A DNA stretch of 64,000 nt from Promethearchaeota archaeon (GCA_011364925.1 RDOA01000004.1:66265-130264); one strand, 5' to 3'. Positions 33,698-44,012 are shown, numbered from the stretch's first letter. The notes: generated from the letters alone by a model not told the origin. Made by a program: numbers and translations.

Positions 33698-36013
33698 TTA
33701 TCTATACATGTCTTCGGATCCTACTGCGGACTGATCGTGGATCCTCTTGGCTCTATCTGCACCTTTAAGAACTTTTTCGATTGCTTCATTAAATTCTTCT
33801 TGCTTTATCTTTACTTTACTTACGAGATCGTTTTCAACTTTTTTGATTTTTTCTTCAAGTTCCTTGAGTTCTTTACTTGAAGCTTTTTCTAACTGCAGTT
33901 TTTCCAACTCTGCTTGATAATTAAGTAGTGTTTTCTTTTTATCATCAACAATAGGGATGTTTTTACGGATCGTTATAAGTGTAGCTTCTTCACAAATAGC
34001 TTGAATATCAGCTCCAGTATAACCCTCCAATTCTACAGCTAGCTTTTCAAAATCTACATCTGTTGCCAATGGTTTGTGTTTAAGATGAATCTTAAAAATA
34101 TCCTTTCGTGTCTCAAAATCGGGCATCGGAATTTCAATATGCCGTCCAAACCTTCCTGATCGGAGTAAAGCGGGATCAAGCATATCTGGTCTATTTGTAG
34201 CTGCGAGCAATATAACTTTTTCTAAATCTTCTAATCCGTCCATTTCAGTTAATAATTGTGATATTACTTGGTCTGTTACCTCCGAACTTGCAGATCTTCC
34301 CCTCATCCCTGCGATCGCATCGATTTCGTCAAAAAATATGATACACGGAGCTGCAGCTCTTGCTTTCCTAAATGTCTCCCTAACAGCTTTTTCACTTTCA
34401 CCAACCCATTTGGATAAAAATTCTGGTCCTTTTACAGAAATGAAATTTACTTCGCTTTCATGAGCTAATGCTCTTGCCAACAGTGTTTTTCCGGTTCCAG
34501 GAGGTCCATACAATAAGATCCCACTTGGTGGGTGTGAAGCTAAATGATTATATAATTCGGGATATTTTAATGGCCACTCAATGATTTCCCTTAATTGCAT
34601 CTTAGCATCTTCTAATCCTCCTACATCATCCCAAGTTTCTCTCGGTTGAGATATGACTACTTCTCTCAACGCAGAAGGTTCAATACTATTTAGAGCTGTA
34701 GTAAAGTTCTCCATTTTAATCTTAATTGAGTCTAATATTTCAAAGGGAACTGGTTTATCCAAATCTATTTTTGGGATTATTTCTCTAATAGCTAACATTG
34801 CAGCTTCTTTTGCTAGGGCTTCAATGTCAGCGCCAACGAAACCATGAGTCCTTTCTGCAAGTGCTCTTAAATCCACATCCTCTAATAAGGGCATACCTCG
34901 CGTGTGGATTTGAAGTATTTCATACCTTCCGTCCGTATCTGGAACTCCAATTTCGATTTCTTTATCAAATCTACCTGGCCTACGAAGAGCAATATCAATG
35001 TCATTAACTCTATTTGTTGCTCCGATTACAATAATTTCACCCCTCCCTTCCAATCCGTCGAGTAGAGATAAGAGCTGAGCTACAACCCTTCTTTCAACTT
35101 CCCCAGTGACTTCTCCTCTTTTTGGAGCTATAGAATCTAATTCATCGATAAATATTATTGAAGGTGCATTCCTCTTTGCATCCTCAAAAATGTCTCTCAA
35201 ATTTTGTTCGCTTTGCCCGTAAAATTTACTCATAATTTCAGGGCCGCTAATTGTTTTGAAATTAGCTTCAGTTTCAAAGGCTACGGCTCTTGCCAGTAAA
35301 GTTTTTCCTGTTCCAGGAGGTCCGTGTAGTAATACACCCTTCGGAGGTTCTATACCTATTCTTAGAAACAGTTCAGGATGTCTCATAGGCAATTCAATCA
35401 TTTCACGGATTCTTTGAATTTCGTCTGCTAAACCTCCTATATCCTCGTAACTAACTCTAGCTTTTTCTCTCTCTATAAGCTCTTTGTGTGTTTTTTCGCT
35501 TATTCTAATCTCTGTTTCCAAAGCTATTCTCACTGCATCCGTTTTCGGTTCAAAATCAATGACGATCATATCGTATTTTCTATTGTAAGCATAAAAACTT
35601 AAAATATCATCTTTAGTAATAACTCTATTTTCTAAAAGTTTATTCAATTGGTTTGAACTAATAACAATTGATTCAGACAAACTTGCTAGCACAACTTTTT
35701 CAGCTACATCAGCTTTAATTTTGCGTATTTCAACATAATCATCAACTGTAGCATCTATATTCTTCCTTAAAAAAGGATCAAGTCTTACAATTCCAGTTCC
35801 TTTATCATCTGTTTTACCTGGATACAACAATGCTGCAGTTTTTAATTTTGAAATAGGGTGAAATATTTCAATAGCATCACCAGTTTTCAATTTTAGCTGT
35901 TTTATTACATCTGGATCTATTCTTACTCTACCCATCCCCGAATCCTCCTTTAATGCATCCTTTACCCTTAATTTATTATCTCGTCCTTCAAAACCACTCG
36001 AAATTCCGCTCAT
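33698..36013 (-). CDS. cdc48: Cdc48/VCP-like AAA+ ATPase
   Basis: The 771-residue protein has an N-domain for substrate or cofactor binding (to about 185) and two AAA modules. D1 has the P-loop at 231-238 and DE at 290-291. D2 has the P-loop at 503-510 and DE at 562-563. It unfolds proteins, probably feeding the proteasome. The C-terminus ends DMYR, which fits the HbYX-type proteasome-docking tail. An unusual coiled coil of about 45 residues, [20 protein letters not shown] and neighbours, is inserted near residue 700 in D2. It follows hsp20 with a 14-base gap. Confidence 0.94.
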   Translation of the reverse strand: MSGISSGFEGRDNKLRVKDALKEDSGMGRVRIDPDVIKQLKLKTGDAIEIFHPISKLKTAALLYPGKTDDKGTGIVRLDPFLRKNIDATVDDYVEIRKIKADVAEKVVLASLSESIVISSNQLNKLLENRVITKDDILSFYAYNRKYDMIVIDFEPKTDAVRIALETEIRISEKTHKELIEREKARVSYEDIGGLADEIQRIREMIELPMRHPELFLRIGIEPPKGVLLHGPPGTGKTLLARAVAFETEANFKTISGPEIMSKFYGQSEQNLRDIFEDAKRNAPSIIFIDELDSIAPKRGEVTGEVERRVVAQLLSLLDGLEGRGEIIVIGATNRVNDIDIALRRPGRFDKEIEIGVPDTDGRYEILQIHTRGMPLLEDVDLRALAERTHGFVGADIEALAKEAAMLAIREIIPKIDLDKPVPFEILDSIKIKMENFTTALNSIEPSALREVVISQPRETWDDVGGLEDAKMQLREIIEWPLKYPELYNHLASHPPSGILLYGPPGTGKTLLARALAHESEVNFISVKGPEFLSKWVGESEKAVRETFRKARAAAPCIIFFDEIDAIAGMRGRSASSEVTDQVISQLLTEMDGLEDLEKVILLAATNRPDMLDPALLRSGRFGRHIEIPMPDFETRKDIFKIHLKHKPLATDVDFEKLAVELEGYTGADIQAICEEATLITIRKNIPIVDDKKKTLLNYQAELEKLQLEKASSKELKELEEKIKKVENDLVSKVKIKQEEFNEAIEKVLKGADRAKRIHDQSAVGSEDMYR

Positions 36014-36027
36014 GATTGATACATCCT

Positions 36028-36666
36028 CTATGATTTCTTTTTTCTCATTATTATCGACACGATGCCATTATTCACTTCTAAAATGTGATTTTCCATTGTC
36101 GATTCAAACGGTAATTGAATCACTTTTTCGGTATTAACAAAATTGATTTCTATTGATATCTTAAGTTTTCGACCATCCTCGCTTAAACTTAGAAGGATGT
36201 GTCCTTTTTCTACTCCGGGAGCTTCTACAAGAATATCCGCGTAATCATCGTAAACATTTATTTCATGATAAGGAACTTTTGACTTTGTCATAGATTTGTT
36301 TCCCTCAATTTTTGGTTGTAATGATAATTTTCCTACATTAATGGGTTGTTTTCTTTTTGACGGGTTTAACCGCTTTAATTGGGAAAAGTTGGAAATATTT
36401 AACCTTTTAAAATAATCCTGAAGCTTTTTTTCATCAACCTCGCCCTCAATTCTGATCTCAGGTTTGTCCATTCCCGTCTCAAAATGATATGTAACTTTAA
36501 ATCCTTTCATATTTTTATCTTTTGGACTCACATTTGGATCATAATTTGGTTCGGGTAGAAATAAAAAATCCACATCAAAAATATCTGAGTCTATATTAAG
36601 ATATTTTTTAATACGCTCAATAAAATCATTATAATCGTCATCATAATCGTCAGACAACAATATCAC
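36028..36666 (-). CDS. Hsp20/alpha-crystallin-like chaperone
   Basis: The C-terminal half (residues 130-212) is alpha-crystallin-like: [20 protein letters not shown], then [20 protein letters not shown] and IVSIIMRKK. It should hold unfolded proteins. The N-terminal half is acidic and has no known fold. GTG 36666 has been used; TTG 36657, after AAGGTGAT, is an equally plausible start. It is the first gene of a cdc48 cluster. Pairing of an Hsp20-like protein with a Cdc48-type ATPase recurs in archaea. The large AT-rich gap before it may hold its promoter. Confidence 0.78.
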   Translation of the reverse strand: MILLSDDYDDDYNDFIERIKKYLNIDSDIFDVDFLFLPEPNYDPNVSPKDKNMKGFKVTYHFETGMDKPEIRIEGEVDEKKLQDYFKRLNISNFSQLKRLNPSKRKQPINVGKLSLQPKIEGNKSMTKSKVPYHEINVYDDYADILVEAPGVEKGHILLSLSEDGRKLKISIEINFVNTEKVIQLPFESTMENHILEVNNGIVSIIMRKKKS

Positions 36667-36778
36667 CTTTTCAAGAAATTGTCAATCTTTAATTGACATA
36701 AAGCACTTTACCCTAAAAAATGTATCGTTTTTTAAAAATAAGCCTTTAACTAGGAGAAAATTTTAAAAGAAAATCTAA

Positions 36779-37372
36779 TTATTCAAAGAGCGAAATCAAT
36801 TGTGAATTGTATACTTTTTTCAATACAATCTCTAGCAATTCTTCAAAGGATTCTACGATTCCCTCATCGTGAATAGCAACTGTTTTTTTAGTCTTTAGGT
36901 TGTTGTACTTAAAATAGTTGATGTTCTCGAGAAATTCAGAAGTTTTAAACTTATCTTCCAGATCTTGTTTATTAAAGGCTAGAATTTTTGGAATTTTTTC
37001 AAAGTCTTCTTGAAAATAATTACATAATTCGTTCCACGAGGTTAAATTTCGATAATAGGCTGAAGTTTGCGAATCAGCAACGAAAATGATTCCATCTATT
37101 GCTCGTAGAGTAACAGGTCTAGTTATAATGTAAAAGTCTTGACCAGTTGTAGAATAAAGGTGGAGTTTAAGGAGCCATTGAGAATTTTCAAAGGTTATCG
37201 TACCATAGTCAAAAAATAAGGTTCTTCGTATGCTATTATCTATACTTAATACCTCATCTTCTTTTCCAAAGTGTTTAAACAAGGATTTTAAGGTAGTGGT
37301 TTTACCCGAAAGAGCAGGACCAAAATAACAAATTTTTAATTGAATTGTCTGGCTTAAGTGATCTATTATCAT
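36779..37372 (-). CDS. MglA-like small GTPase
   Basis: The 197-residue protein has P-loop GPALSGKT (residues 18-25), a TTGQ in place of the usual D-x-x-G switch II motif, and FNKQDL as the G4 motif. This combination resembles MglA, the Ras-like GTPases that control polarity in bacteria and recur in archaea. It has no roadblock domain of its own. MglA usually works with MglB (a roadblock protein), and none is adjacent. The gene stands alone, 112 bases upstream of hsp20's start side. Confidence 0.8.
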   Translation of the reverse strand: MIIDHLSQTIQLKICYFGPALSGKTTTLKSLFKHFGKEDEVLSIDNSIRRTLFFDYGTITFENSQWLLKLHLYSTTGQDFYIITRPVTLRAIDGIIFVADSQTSAYYRNLTSWNELCNYFQEDFEKIPKILAFNKQDLEDKFKTSEFLENINYFKYNNLKTKKTVAIHDEGIVESFEELLEIVLKKVYNSQLISLFE

Positions 37373-37455
37373 CTTTGAGATTGCTATATTGGGTTTTATC
37401 TTATATTCTAAGATGAAGTATATTAATCTCGAGTATTTTTCGCTAATTTTTAAAA

Positions 37456-38196
37456 CTAAAAATTACGAGATTCGATTAATCTCTCGATAATTAGCGGGAG
37501 TTCACTCATATTTTCCACATAAAAGGGAAATTGAGGTTTGTGTTGGCCAGTTATACAAGCTTGGATGACATCAGCTCCTACCTCTTGTGCATTTTCAAGG
37601 AATCTAGGCTGATCTTCAATAATTATTGAGTTAGACGGGTTCACACCTGAATGTTTGAAAATTGCTTCATAATAATCTATCCCAGATTTCCAAGTGTTAA
37701 CCAAGTCTGGACCATAAAACTCTTTAAAATAATGGATAACACCCATTCCTTCTAAATACATCTTCATTTCAGTAGAGACAGCTCCTGCTGCTGTGTAAAG
37801 GATAAACCCTCTTGCGGATAATTCTTTGATTGAATCGATAATTCCTGGTATAGCAGATCTGATTTTTGGAATTACGTAATCTCTTGCTGAATTAAATACT
37901 TCTTCAATGTTTATATTTCTGGGGAGTCTCTTTCCCGCTTCTTTAAACATCCCTAGTACCATATTTCTTTTAAAATCGTTATAAAAACTCTGGTAATCAT
38001 CAAAATATTCCTTTCCGTCTTGCCAGAAAATATCAAATAAAGTAGAAATAAGTTTGTAGTTTGCTTCTCCCCAAATATCTGGTTCACCACCAAATCTCTT
38101 TGAGTAATAATCTCCTACAAATTTTTCCCATTGTTGTCCGCGAATCTTGTTATCGTTTAAAACACCACCATCATCAAAGAATATCGTAATCCCCAT
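37456..38196 (-). CDS. HAD-superfamily hydrolase-like protein
   Basis: The 246-residue protein opens ITIFFDDGGVLND, the HAD motif I region, and has AAGAVSTEM and IIIEDQPRFLENAQEVGAD as later motifs. A helical cap lies near residues 20-110. HAD enzymes normally use Asp-x-Asp in motif I; here the second acid position is Gly10 if Asp8 is the nucleophile. That may change or remove phosphatase activity. It lies 12 bases after the core MetE gene and is probably cotranscribed. Substrate unknown. Confidence 0.82.
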   Translation of the reverse strand: MGITIFFDDGGVLNDNKIRGQQWEKFVGDYYSKRFGGEPDIWGEANYKLISTLFDIFWQDGKEYFDDYQSFYNDFKRNMVLGMFKEAGKRLPRNINIEEVFNSARDYVIPKIRSAIPGIIDSIKELSARGFILYTAAGAVSTEMKMYLEGMGVIHYFKEFYGPDLVNTWKSGIDYYEAIFKHSGVNPSNSIIIEDQPRFLENAQEVGADVIQACITGQHKPQFPFYVENMSELPLIIERLIESRNF

Positions 38197-38208
38197 TTAT
38201 TATTCACT

Positions 38209-39261
38209 TTACCTTGCATTTTTCACATCCTTTATAACTTCATAAGTTCTTCTTAAAAGTTCATAAGCAACTTGCGGGGGGTTCCAGCCTTTAAGACCAC
38301 AATCAGGTCCCACGAATTTGACGCGATCTCCATAATGTTCGAGAGCAAATAGTAGATTTTTCTTAATGAACTCCTTTGAATCTATTAAGGACATAACTCC
38401 TTCAAAAGTCTTAAATTTATCAAGTGAGATTCCAGCATCTAATTTATCGGCGATAATTCTATTAATATTCGTTTTAGTGATACCAACTCGAATGAATTTA
38501 TCAAATTCTTCTAAATCCTTTTTAGGGATGACATTGGAATGGTCAGAGGCATATTCACACGTGAGTACATCTATACTTTCTGCTTTTATAGGAATTGAGT
38601 ATTTTTGTAAAGTATGAAGGTGAATTTGGATAATACTCTCTACATTCTCTACAGTTTTATTGAAAGTTTTTATTATTGCATCTTCTTCGATATTAAACAT
38701 ATCGACATATCCGAATGAAGGTTCATCAATAGACACAACATTGCTTTGAAGATATTTTGTGTTTTTTATCGATTGTTTCAGAATTGTATTAAGCGATTTA
38801 GCAAAATTTAAAGCTATATCAGGGTATACAGTAAAACCATGCTTTTTTATATATAATTCTATAGGTCCTGTAACACATACTTTTATTTTCAGTGTATTTC
38901 CAGTTCTCTCATAAAAATCTTTTGCAAAACGTTCTAAAATAAAAAGTTCTGGAATGATAGCCTTATTAGGATTTATCAGAGATGGCTCAGTTTCGTGATC
39001 ATTAATTGGTTTTAAAAATTGCGTATACATATCCATATGTTGGGGATAATTTATTATCTCTACGCCCGCATTTAATTTTAACTGGAAAGATTGGAGGAAT
39101 GGATGGATAAAAAAATTATAAATCCCCCTATTATCAAAAATGTCGGCATTATTAACGATTCCATTGTAAGCTGCCCAATAAAACTGAGAGAATTTGTCAA
39201 ACTCAACATAGTCTGGTAATGGAAAACTTCCTACATCGTCAAATAGGGGAAATTCTTTCAT
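38209..39261 (-). CDS. core MetE-like methionine synthase-family protein
   Basis: The 350-residue protein resembles the catalytic C-terminal domain of cobalamin-independent methionine synthase without the N-terminal half, as in archaeal core MetE proteins. SIDEPSFGYVD, LTCEYASDHS and VGPDCGLKGWNP are visible. Zinc ligands correspond to His214, Glu236 and Cys321; the partner position, usually Cys in H-x-C, is His216 (IHLHT). Core MetE enzymes make methionine from homocysteine, mostly with a methylated corrinoid donor. It precedes the HAD gene on the same strand, and a radical SAM gene is divergent. Confidence 0.82.
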   Translation of the reverse strand: MKEFPLFDDVGSFPLPDYVEFDKFSQFYWAAYNGIVNNADIFDNRGIYNFFIHPFLQSFQLKLNAGVEIINYPQHMDMYTQFLKPINDHETEPSLINPNKAIIPELFILERFAKDFYERTGNTLKIKVCVTGPIELYIKKHGFTVYPDIALNFAKSLNTILKQSIKNTKYLQSNVVSIDEPSFGYVDMFNIEEDAIIKTFNKTVENVESIIQIHLHTLQKYSIPIKAESIDVLTCEYASDHSNVIPKKDLEEFDKFIRVGITKTNINRIIADKLDAGISLDKFKTFEGVMSLIDSKEFIKKNLLFALEHYGDRVKFVGPDCGLKGWNPPQVAYELLRRTYEVIKDVKNAR

Positions 39262-39328
39262 AAAATGTCATTCAGCCTAATACACTAATTTCGTTAATCA
39301 TAAATAATCCTCTATAACAAATATATGT

Positions 39329-40387
39329 ATGGAACAAGAGTTAATTAATAAACAAATCAAAAAAAAGAAAAAACAACAAATTGCGAACTTAGCGTTAGCA
39401 GCAAAAAGTGCTAAGGAAAATAACGGGAAACCATTTATATTTCACTTTCTAACCACTTTAAGGTGCAATTGCGATTGTGAAACCTGTCTTTGGAAAGATA
39501 ATACAAAAAAGGACGAACTATCTTTTAAAGAAATTAAGCAGATTTATTTAGAAGCTAAAAAAGCAGGATTTCTCGTTACTATTCTTTGGGGTGGAGAGCC
39601 TCTTATTAGAAAAGATGTGACAGATATTATTAAATTCGTTAAGAAGGAACTAAAATTTACAATTGTAGGGATTGTGACAAATGGGTGGTTCCTTCCTGAG
39701 AAAATCGAAGAATTTGGAGAAGATATTGACTTTATTTTAATTTCATTAGATTCTCCTAAGGCTGAAGAACATGATCAAATTAGAAAGTTACCTGGACTGT
39801 ATAATAGGATAATGAATTCTATTACTACAATTAAATCTAAATATCCATTAATTTCTCTTCAATTTAGTTTTTCTATTAGTAAGTATAACATAGACCGCGT
39901 TGAAGAAATGATAATACTATCGGATAAACTAGGAGTTCCTGTAGCTTTTAATGTAATAAATACGGTTCGTCATTATTCATATGAAGAAATCGATGAGAAA
40001 GGTACTCTTTCAGCGAAGGATAGCGAGATTAGTAATGCTTTTGAGAGGATTCTAAGTGCTAAAAAGAAAGGTTCGAAAATTTTGAATTCAGAAATGTATC
40101 TGAACCATTTTATCGGTGGGAAAAAGCAATACAAATGCCATGCTAAAAAGGTCTTTATGTTTGTGAACTATAACGGAGATGTTGAAAATTGCCTTCAGCT
40201 TGATAAACCTATTGCCAATTTGAAACAAATTTCAGTCAGTGAAGTGCTACAACTCCCAGAATTCAAAAAGTTTATTGAAGAAAGCGAAAAGTGTTATAGT
40301 TGTAATTCTCCGACAATGATCGACACAAGTTTTCTATGGGAGGATATAAGCTTATTAACACGATCAGGAGGGATTTCATTTGGTTAA
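39329..40387 (+). CDS. radical SAM enzyme with SPASM-like C-terminal cysteines
   Basis: The 352-residue protein has the radical SAM cluster motif Cys46-x3-Cys50-x2-Cys53 within RCNCDCETC, then LWGGEPLIR as the SAM-binding GGEP. The C-terminal part has KCHAKK, ENCLQ and EKCYSC, enough cysteines for an auxiliary cluster like SPASM. Such enzymes modify peptides or small molecules by radical chemistry. A very basic N-terminal segment precedes the core. It is divergent from the MetE gene and convergent with a DNA methylase. No peptide substrate gene is obvious nearby, so the reaction is unknown. Confidence 0.85.
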   Translation: MEQELINKQIKKKKKQQIANLALAAKSAKENNGKPFIFHFLTTLRCNCDCETCLWKDNTKKDELSFKEIKQIYLEAKKAGFLVTILWGGEPLIRKDVTDIIKFVKKELKFTIVGIVTNGWFLPEKIEEFGEDIDFILISLDSPKAEEHDQIRKLPGLYNRIMNSITTIKSKYPLISLQFSFSISKYNIDRVEEMIILSDKLGVPVAFNVINTVRHYSYEEIDEKGTLSAKDSEISNAFERILSAKKKGSKILNSEMYLNHFIGGKKQYKCHAKKVFMFVNYNGDVENCLQLDKPIANLKQISVSEVLQLPEFKKFIEESEKCYSCNSPTMIDTSFLWEDISLLTRSGGISFG

Positions 40388-40394
40388 AAAGTTA

Positions 40395-42284
40395 TTATCT
40401 CATCAGATAATATTTTTTAGCAAGATTATCTATTAATTTTTCATCTACATCAAAAAGTTTAAGAAAACAGATATCAATTATCCTTTTCGGGTTACTTTCA
40501 TTTTGTATTCTGGAATAAATATCAGGATTTAATTCTTTTAACTTATTTAATTTGATTATGTTTACAGAAACTATATTTTGAGTCAAATTTAGAGTAATAT
40601 CTCGTATTAAATTAATCAATTCTAACTCGTATGGAGATCGAAATAGCGATGTGTTAGGGATTGGTATTTCCTCCTCTAATTTAGTCTTACTCCTTTTTAT
40701 TGTAATATTTTTTGCTTTAAATAAAAAATTCACAATTTTAGAATTTAGATAAGCGAGAAGAAATAAGTAGTCAAAATTGTTTTTCCCTTCGTTTAACCAT
40801 AAAAAATATGTATCAGAAGTAGCATAATACGAATCGTTCGTATATCCAAACACATTTGAGTTGGAAATGTAACTAAAAAAAATTTTAGCTCCTCTCTCAT
40901 AGTAAGGTTCGAGGTTAACTAATTTTCTTTTATGTTTAATGTTATAATGAGTAATCAGGCTTCCTCTTCGTGGAAAATAAATGTCATTGATATTTTCTTT
41001 TGCATTTTTAAGTATCTTTACAAGCTCTTTTTTATATTGGTTTAAATATGCTGTTAAATTAGGGTATTTCTGGTTTAAATATTTATTTCGTTCCATTGCC
41101 TTTTCAGTGCGTAACTCATTTTTACTTAAAAAGATTAGGTACCCTATAAAGTCACTCTTGTCAAAAGAGAAAGGCTTTATCGCTCTACTCTTATATATCT
41201 TTTTTAACCTTTTCTTTTCCTCATTATTTAATTTTACGAAAGTATTATTAATTTTGATATACATCTCTGTTTCGACAATTTTGATGTTCTCATTCTCCTT
41301 TAATATGAAAATTTCGTCCTTTATCAGAATTAATCCATTTCGAATGATAAAAAAATCATTTAAATAGCTTACTTTCCCATTAAATCTACAATATTTTTCA
41401 ATTGTATCAACATAATGTTTAACTTCTAAAGGATACAGTAAAATCCATCCATCATTTTTAGGCAAATCTTTATTTGATATAGCAGAATTGTACTTCAATA
41501 AATGTGTTGACTTCTGGTTATTTAGAATATCCATAAAAGTTTGTTCTAAGAAATTTCCCTCGCAATGTTTATTACTAAGATTAAACTGAATTACTTCGAT
41601 TTTTTTATCGAAATTTTTGTTCTTTTCATTTTCATATTTCTTTTGCAGGATAAAAATGCAGTTATGCTGACCTTTAGCATCTTGGAAAATAGTAATTTTT
41701 GATAGATCAATGTATTGTAACATAAAGCAATCGTTCACTATGTGAGGTTTTAGATATTTTATCCCTGTTTTTTTTGATTTAGTTAACCAATAGTTAGTTG
41801 TGATAAAAGATAATAATCCTCCTGGTCGTAATTTCTCTATTCCTAAATGAATGAAAAAATAGAACAAGTCCATATTCCCAGCAAAATATTTTTTGCATAT
41901 TGGATACATTGCTACCAACTCTTGAAAAATTGGCGCGTTATAATTTTGACCTAAGTAAGGTGGGTTTCCTATAACAATATCGAATTTTTCATTAGTGTTA
42001 GATCCTAAGAAGTTCCCAAATACTAACTTTACTTTCGGGTATTTCTCTAAAAGTGGAGTTTTCAGAGATTGATCTACTTCATATCCAGTTATATTTGTAA
42101 ACCCTTCCCTTAATAAATACTTGAGAAAAATACCTTTTCCTACACAAGGTTCGAGAACCTTAATTTCTTCAATGTCTAATTCATTATGTATCGACAAATA
42201 CCTATTCTTAATGTTTCTAACCATAAAATCTGCGACATAATGGGGAGTAAAAATTTGACTCAACTGATTTCTATTTAGATCCAT
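40395..42284 (-). CDS. Eco57I-like adenine-N6 DNA methyltransferase (orphan)
   Basis: The 629-residue protein has VLEPCVGKGIFLKYL as SAM motif I near residue 47 and IGNPPYLGQ as catalytic motif IV near residue 108. SQIFTPHYVADFMV precedes them, as in the first methylase of this window. The remaining 500 residues include a TaqI-like recognition domain. No nuclease motif was spotted and no nuclease gene is adjacent. It may be a solitary methylase or part of a BREX/Pgl-like defence system, but no such partner genes are here. Confidence 0.8.
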   Translation of the reverse strand: MDLNRNQLSQIFTPHYVADFMVRNIKNRYLSIHNELDIEEIKVLEPCVGKGIFLKYLLREGFTNITGYEVDQSLKTPLLEKYPKVKLVFGNFLGSNTNEKFDIVIGNPPYLGQNYNAPIFQELVAMYPICKKYFAGNMDLFYFFIHLGIEKLRPGGLLSFITTNYWLTKSKKTGIKYLKPHIVNDCFMLQYIDLSKITIFQDAKGQHNCIFILQKKYENEKNKNFDKKIEVIQFNLSNKHCEGNFLEQTFMDILNNQKSTHLLKYNSAISNKDLPKNDGWILLYPLEVKHYVDTIEKYCRFNGKVSYLNDFFIIRNGLILIKDEIFILKENENIKIVETEMYIKINNTFVKLNNEEKKRLKKIYKSRAIKPFSFDKSDFIGYLIFLSKNELRTEKAMERNKYLNQKYPNLTAYLNQYKKELVKILKNAKENINDIYFPRRGSLITHYNIKHKRKLVNLEPYYERGAKIFFSYISNSNVFGYTNDSYYATSDTYFLWLNEGKNNFDYLFLLAYLNSKIVNFLFKAKNITIKRSKTKLEEEIPIPNTSLFRSPYELELINLIRDITLNLTQNIVSVNIIKLNKLKELNPDIYSRIQNESNPKRIIDICFLKLFDVDEKLIDNLAKKYYLMR

Positions 42285-42377
42285 TGTTTACTAGATTGTT
42301 GAAAGAAGCTAAATATTTGAAGTTTTTAGTTAGTACTTCTTTTAGGTAATAAAAAACGATAAACAAAAAATTCTTTT

Positions 42378-43904
42378 TTAATCCTCGTGATGATGATGGT
42401 GACTGTGAGACTTAATATTTACTGGTTGCATCTTACCAATTGCCCAACCCGTAACTTCGTTAAGAGAAGGATGAATTACCATTGATTTATAAAGAGGCAT
42501 GAAAGATCCAGCCTCAGGACAAGCCCTTCCTAATTTATTGGACCCTGTTCTTCCAGGAAATTCAGGAGAATCGCATGTATATCCAGCATTCATTAAATAA
42601 ACAAAAGGCTGTACAAGCACCGCCGCATGAGGTCCGACAACATGTGCGCCTAATAATTTATAAGATTTATCGATTATTAATTTAACGAAACCATTATCAT
42701 CATCATCATTATTGTAACCCATTGCAAATCCTTTTGCTACATTAGAGTAGTTGTTTATAGCAACAAAAATCTCGTGTCCTTTACCTATTGCTTCTTCTTG
42801 TGTCATACCTGCATGACCAATTTGAGGTGATGTAAATATAGCCCACGGAACTACTGAATAATCTACCTCATGTTTCTCATCTGGAGATCCAAAAATATTA
42901 TTAGCACAAATATCTGCTTCATAATTAGCTTTATGTCGAAATTGGAAAAGACCATTAGCATCACCAAAGCACCAAATATTTGGTTTTGTTGTCTCTAAGT
43001 ATTTATTGGTTTTAATCCACCCCCGCTCATCGGTTTCAACTCCAGTATTTTCAACCGCCAACAAGTCAGCGTTAGAACGACGTCCAGCCGCAATTAAAAT
43101 TTCTTCTGCTTGCAATTCAATTTCTTCTCCATTCTCGACGTTTTGAACCGTAACTGTTTTAAAATTCATCTTTGTGCCGACTTTTATCGCTTTATGATTT
43201 ACTAACACTTTCATATGTTTCTTTAAATTACGCTCTAAAAACTCACTTATTTCTGGTTCCTCGGTCATAACTAAGCGAGGTAACATTTCTACAATTGTTA
43301 CATCTGTTCCAAAAGAAGAGAAAATGTGAGCAAATTCAGCAGCAATAACTCCACCACCTATAATAATTAAACTTTCCCAAGGCTTTTGAGGGAATTTATC
43401 CCCAAAGAAATTTTCGTTCGTGATGTATTCGATCTCATCCAGTCCGTTGATCGGAGGAATAAAAGAACGTGCACCAGACGCTAAAACAAATTTTTTCGCT
43501 TTAAAATGACCTATAACTTTGTCAGTTTCAACAGATTTAATTTGCATCTCATATTCCCCTACAAATTCACCAACTCCTTTATATAGCTTCAAATTTGGTA
43601 CTTGCGACAGTCCCTCTTCCATCTCTTCGCTTTCATTTATTTGACTCCACATTCGATCAGCAATTAAATTCCAATCTATGTTTTCGACTTTAAATTTTAT
43701 TCCTACTTTCGAAGCGTGCTCAGCCTGTCTTATCAAATCTGCCGGATGAACCAACACTTTCGATGGAATACAACCCCGAGTTAAGCAAGTTGCTCCAAGC
43801 TTCGTATTTTCAACGAGAGCGCACTTCAACCCCATTTGAAGCCCATAATTTAGAACGCTTAAACCAGCGCCAGATCCAATCACAACTAAATCGTATTTTT
43901 CCAT
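42378..43904 (-). CDS. flavin disulfide reductase (dihydrolipoamide dehydrogenase-like) with His tail
   Basis: The 508-residue protein has FAD-binding GSGAGLSVLNYG, redox disulfide Cys40 and Cys45 in TCLTRGCIPS, NAD-binding IIGGGVIAAEFAH and a C-terminal HPSLNEVTGW, matching the active-site base. It belongs to the dihydrolipoamide dehydrogenase/mercuric reductase family. The tail ends in SHSHHHHHED, a natural His cluster that could bind Ni, Zn or Cu. Its codons are mixed CAT and CAC. The neighbouring gene is a hydroxyacyl-CoA dehydrogenase, but no lipoyl-enzyme partner is visible, so the electron acceptor is unknown. Confidence 0.85.
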   Translation of the reverse strand: MEKYDLVVIGSGAGLSVLNYGLQMGLKCALVENTKLGATCLTRGCIPSKVLVHPADLIRQAEHASKVGIKFKVENIDWNLIADRMWSQINESEEMEEGLSQVPNLKLYKGVGEFVGEYEMQIKSVETDKVIGHFKAKKFVLASGARSFIPPINGLDEIEYITNENFFGDKFPQKPWESLIIIGGGVIAAEFAHIFSSFGTDVTIVEMLPRLVMTEEPEISEFLERNLKKHMKVLVNHKAIKVGTKMNFKTVTVQNVENGEEIELQAEEILIAAGRRSNADLLAVENTGVETDERGWIKTNKYLETTKPNIWCFGDANGLFQFRHKANYEADICANNIFGSPDEKHEVDYSVVPWAIFTSPQIGHAGMTQEEAIGKGHEIFVAINNYSNVAKGFAMGYNNDDDDNGFVKLIIDKSYKLLGAHVVGPHAAVLVQPFVYLMNAGYTCDSPEFPGRTGSNKLGRACPEAGSFMPLYKSMVIHPSLNEVTGWAIGKMQPVNIKSHSHHHHHED

Positions 43905-44012
43905 ACTTTCAATACTCCATCTATCATTTTTAAAGTTTTTACTAATTTTTTAAAGAATGTCGAAAAATAAGATTAACCCGGAAAATTAATTATATTCTGG
44001 TATATTAATTCT

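Noticed and set aside
42378..42410. His-tail as a cloning-vector artefact
   Set aside because: The codons are mixed CAT and CAC, the tail is interrupted by Ser and continues to Glu-Asp, and the flanks are ordinary genomic DNA.
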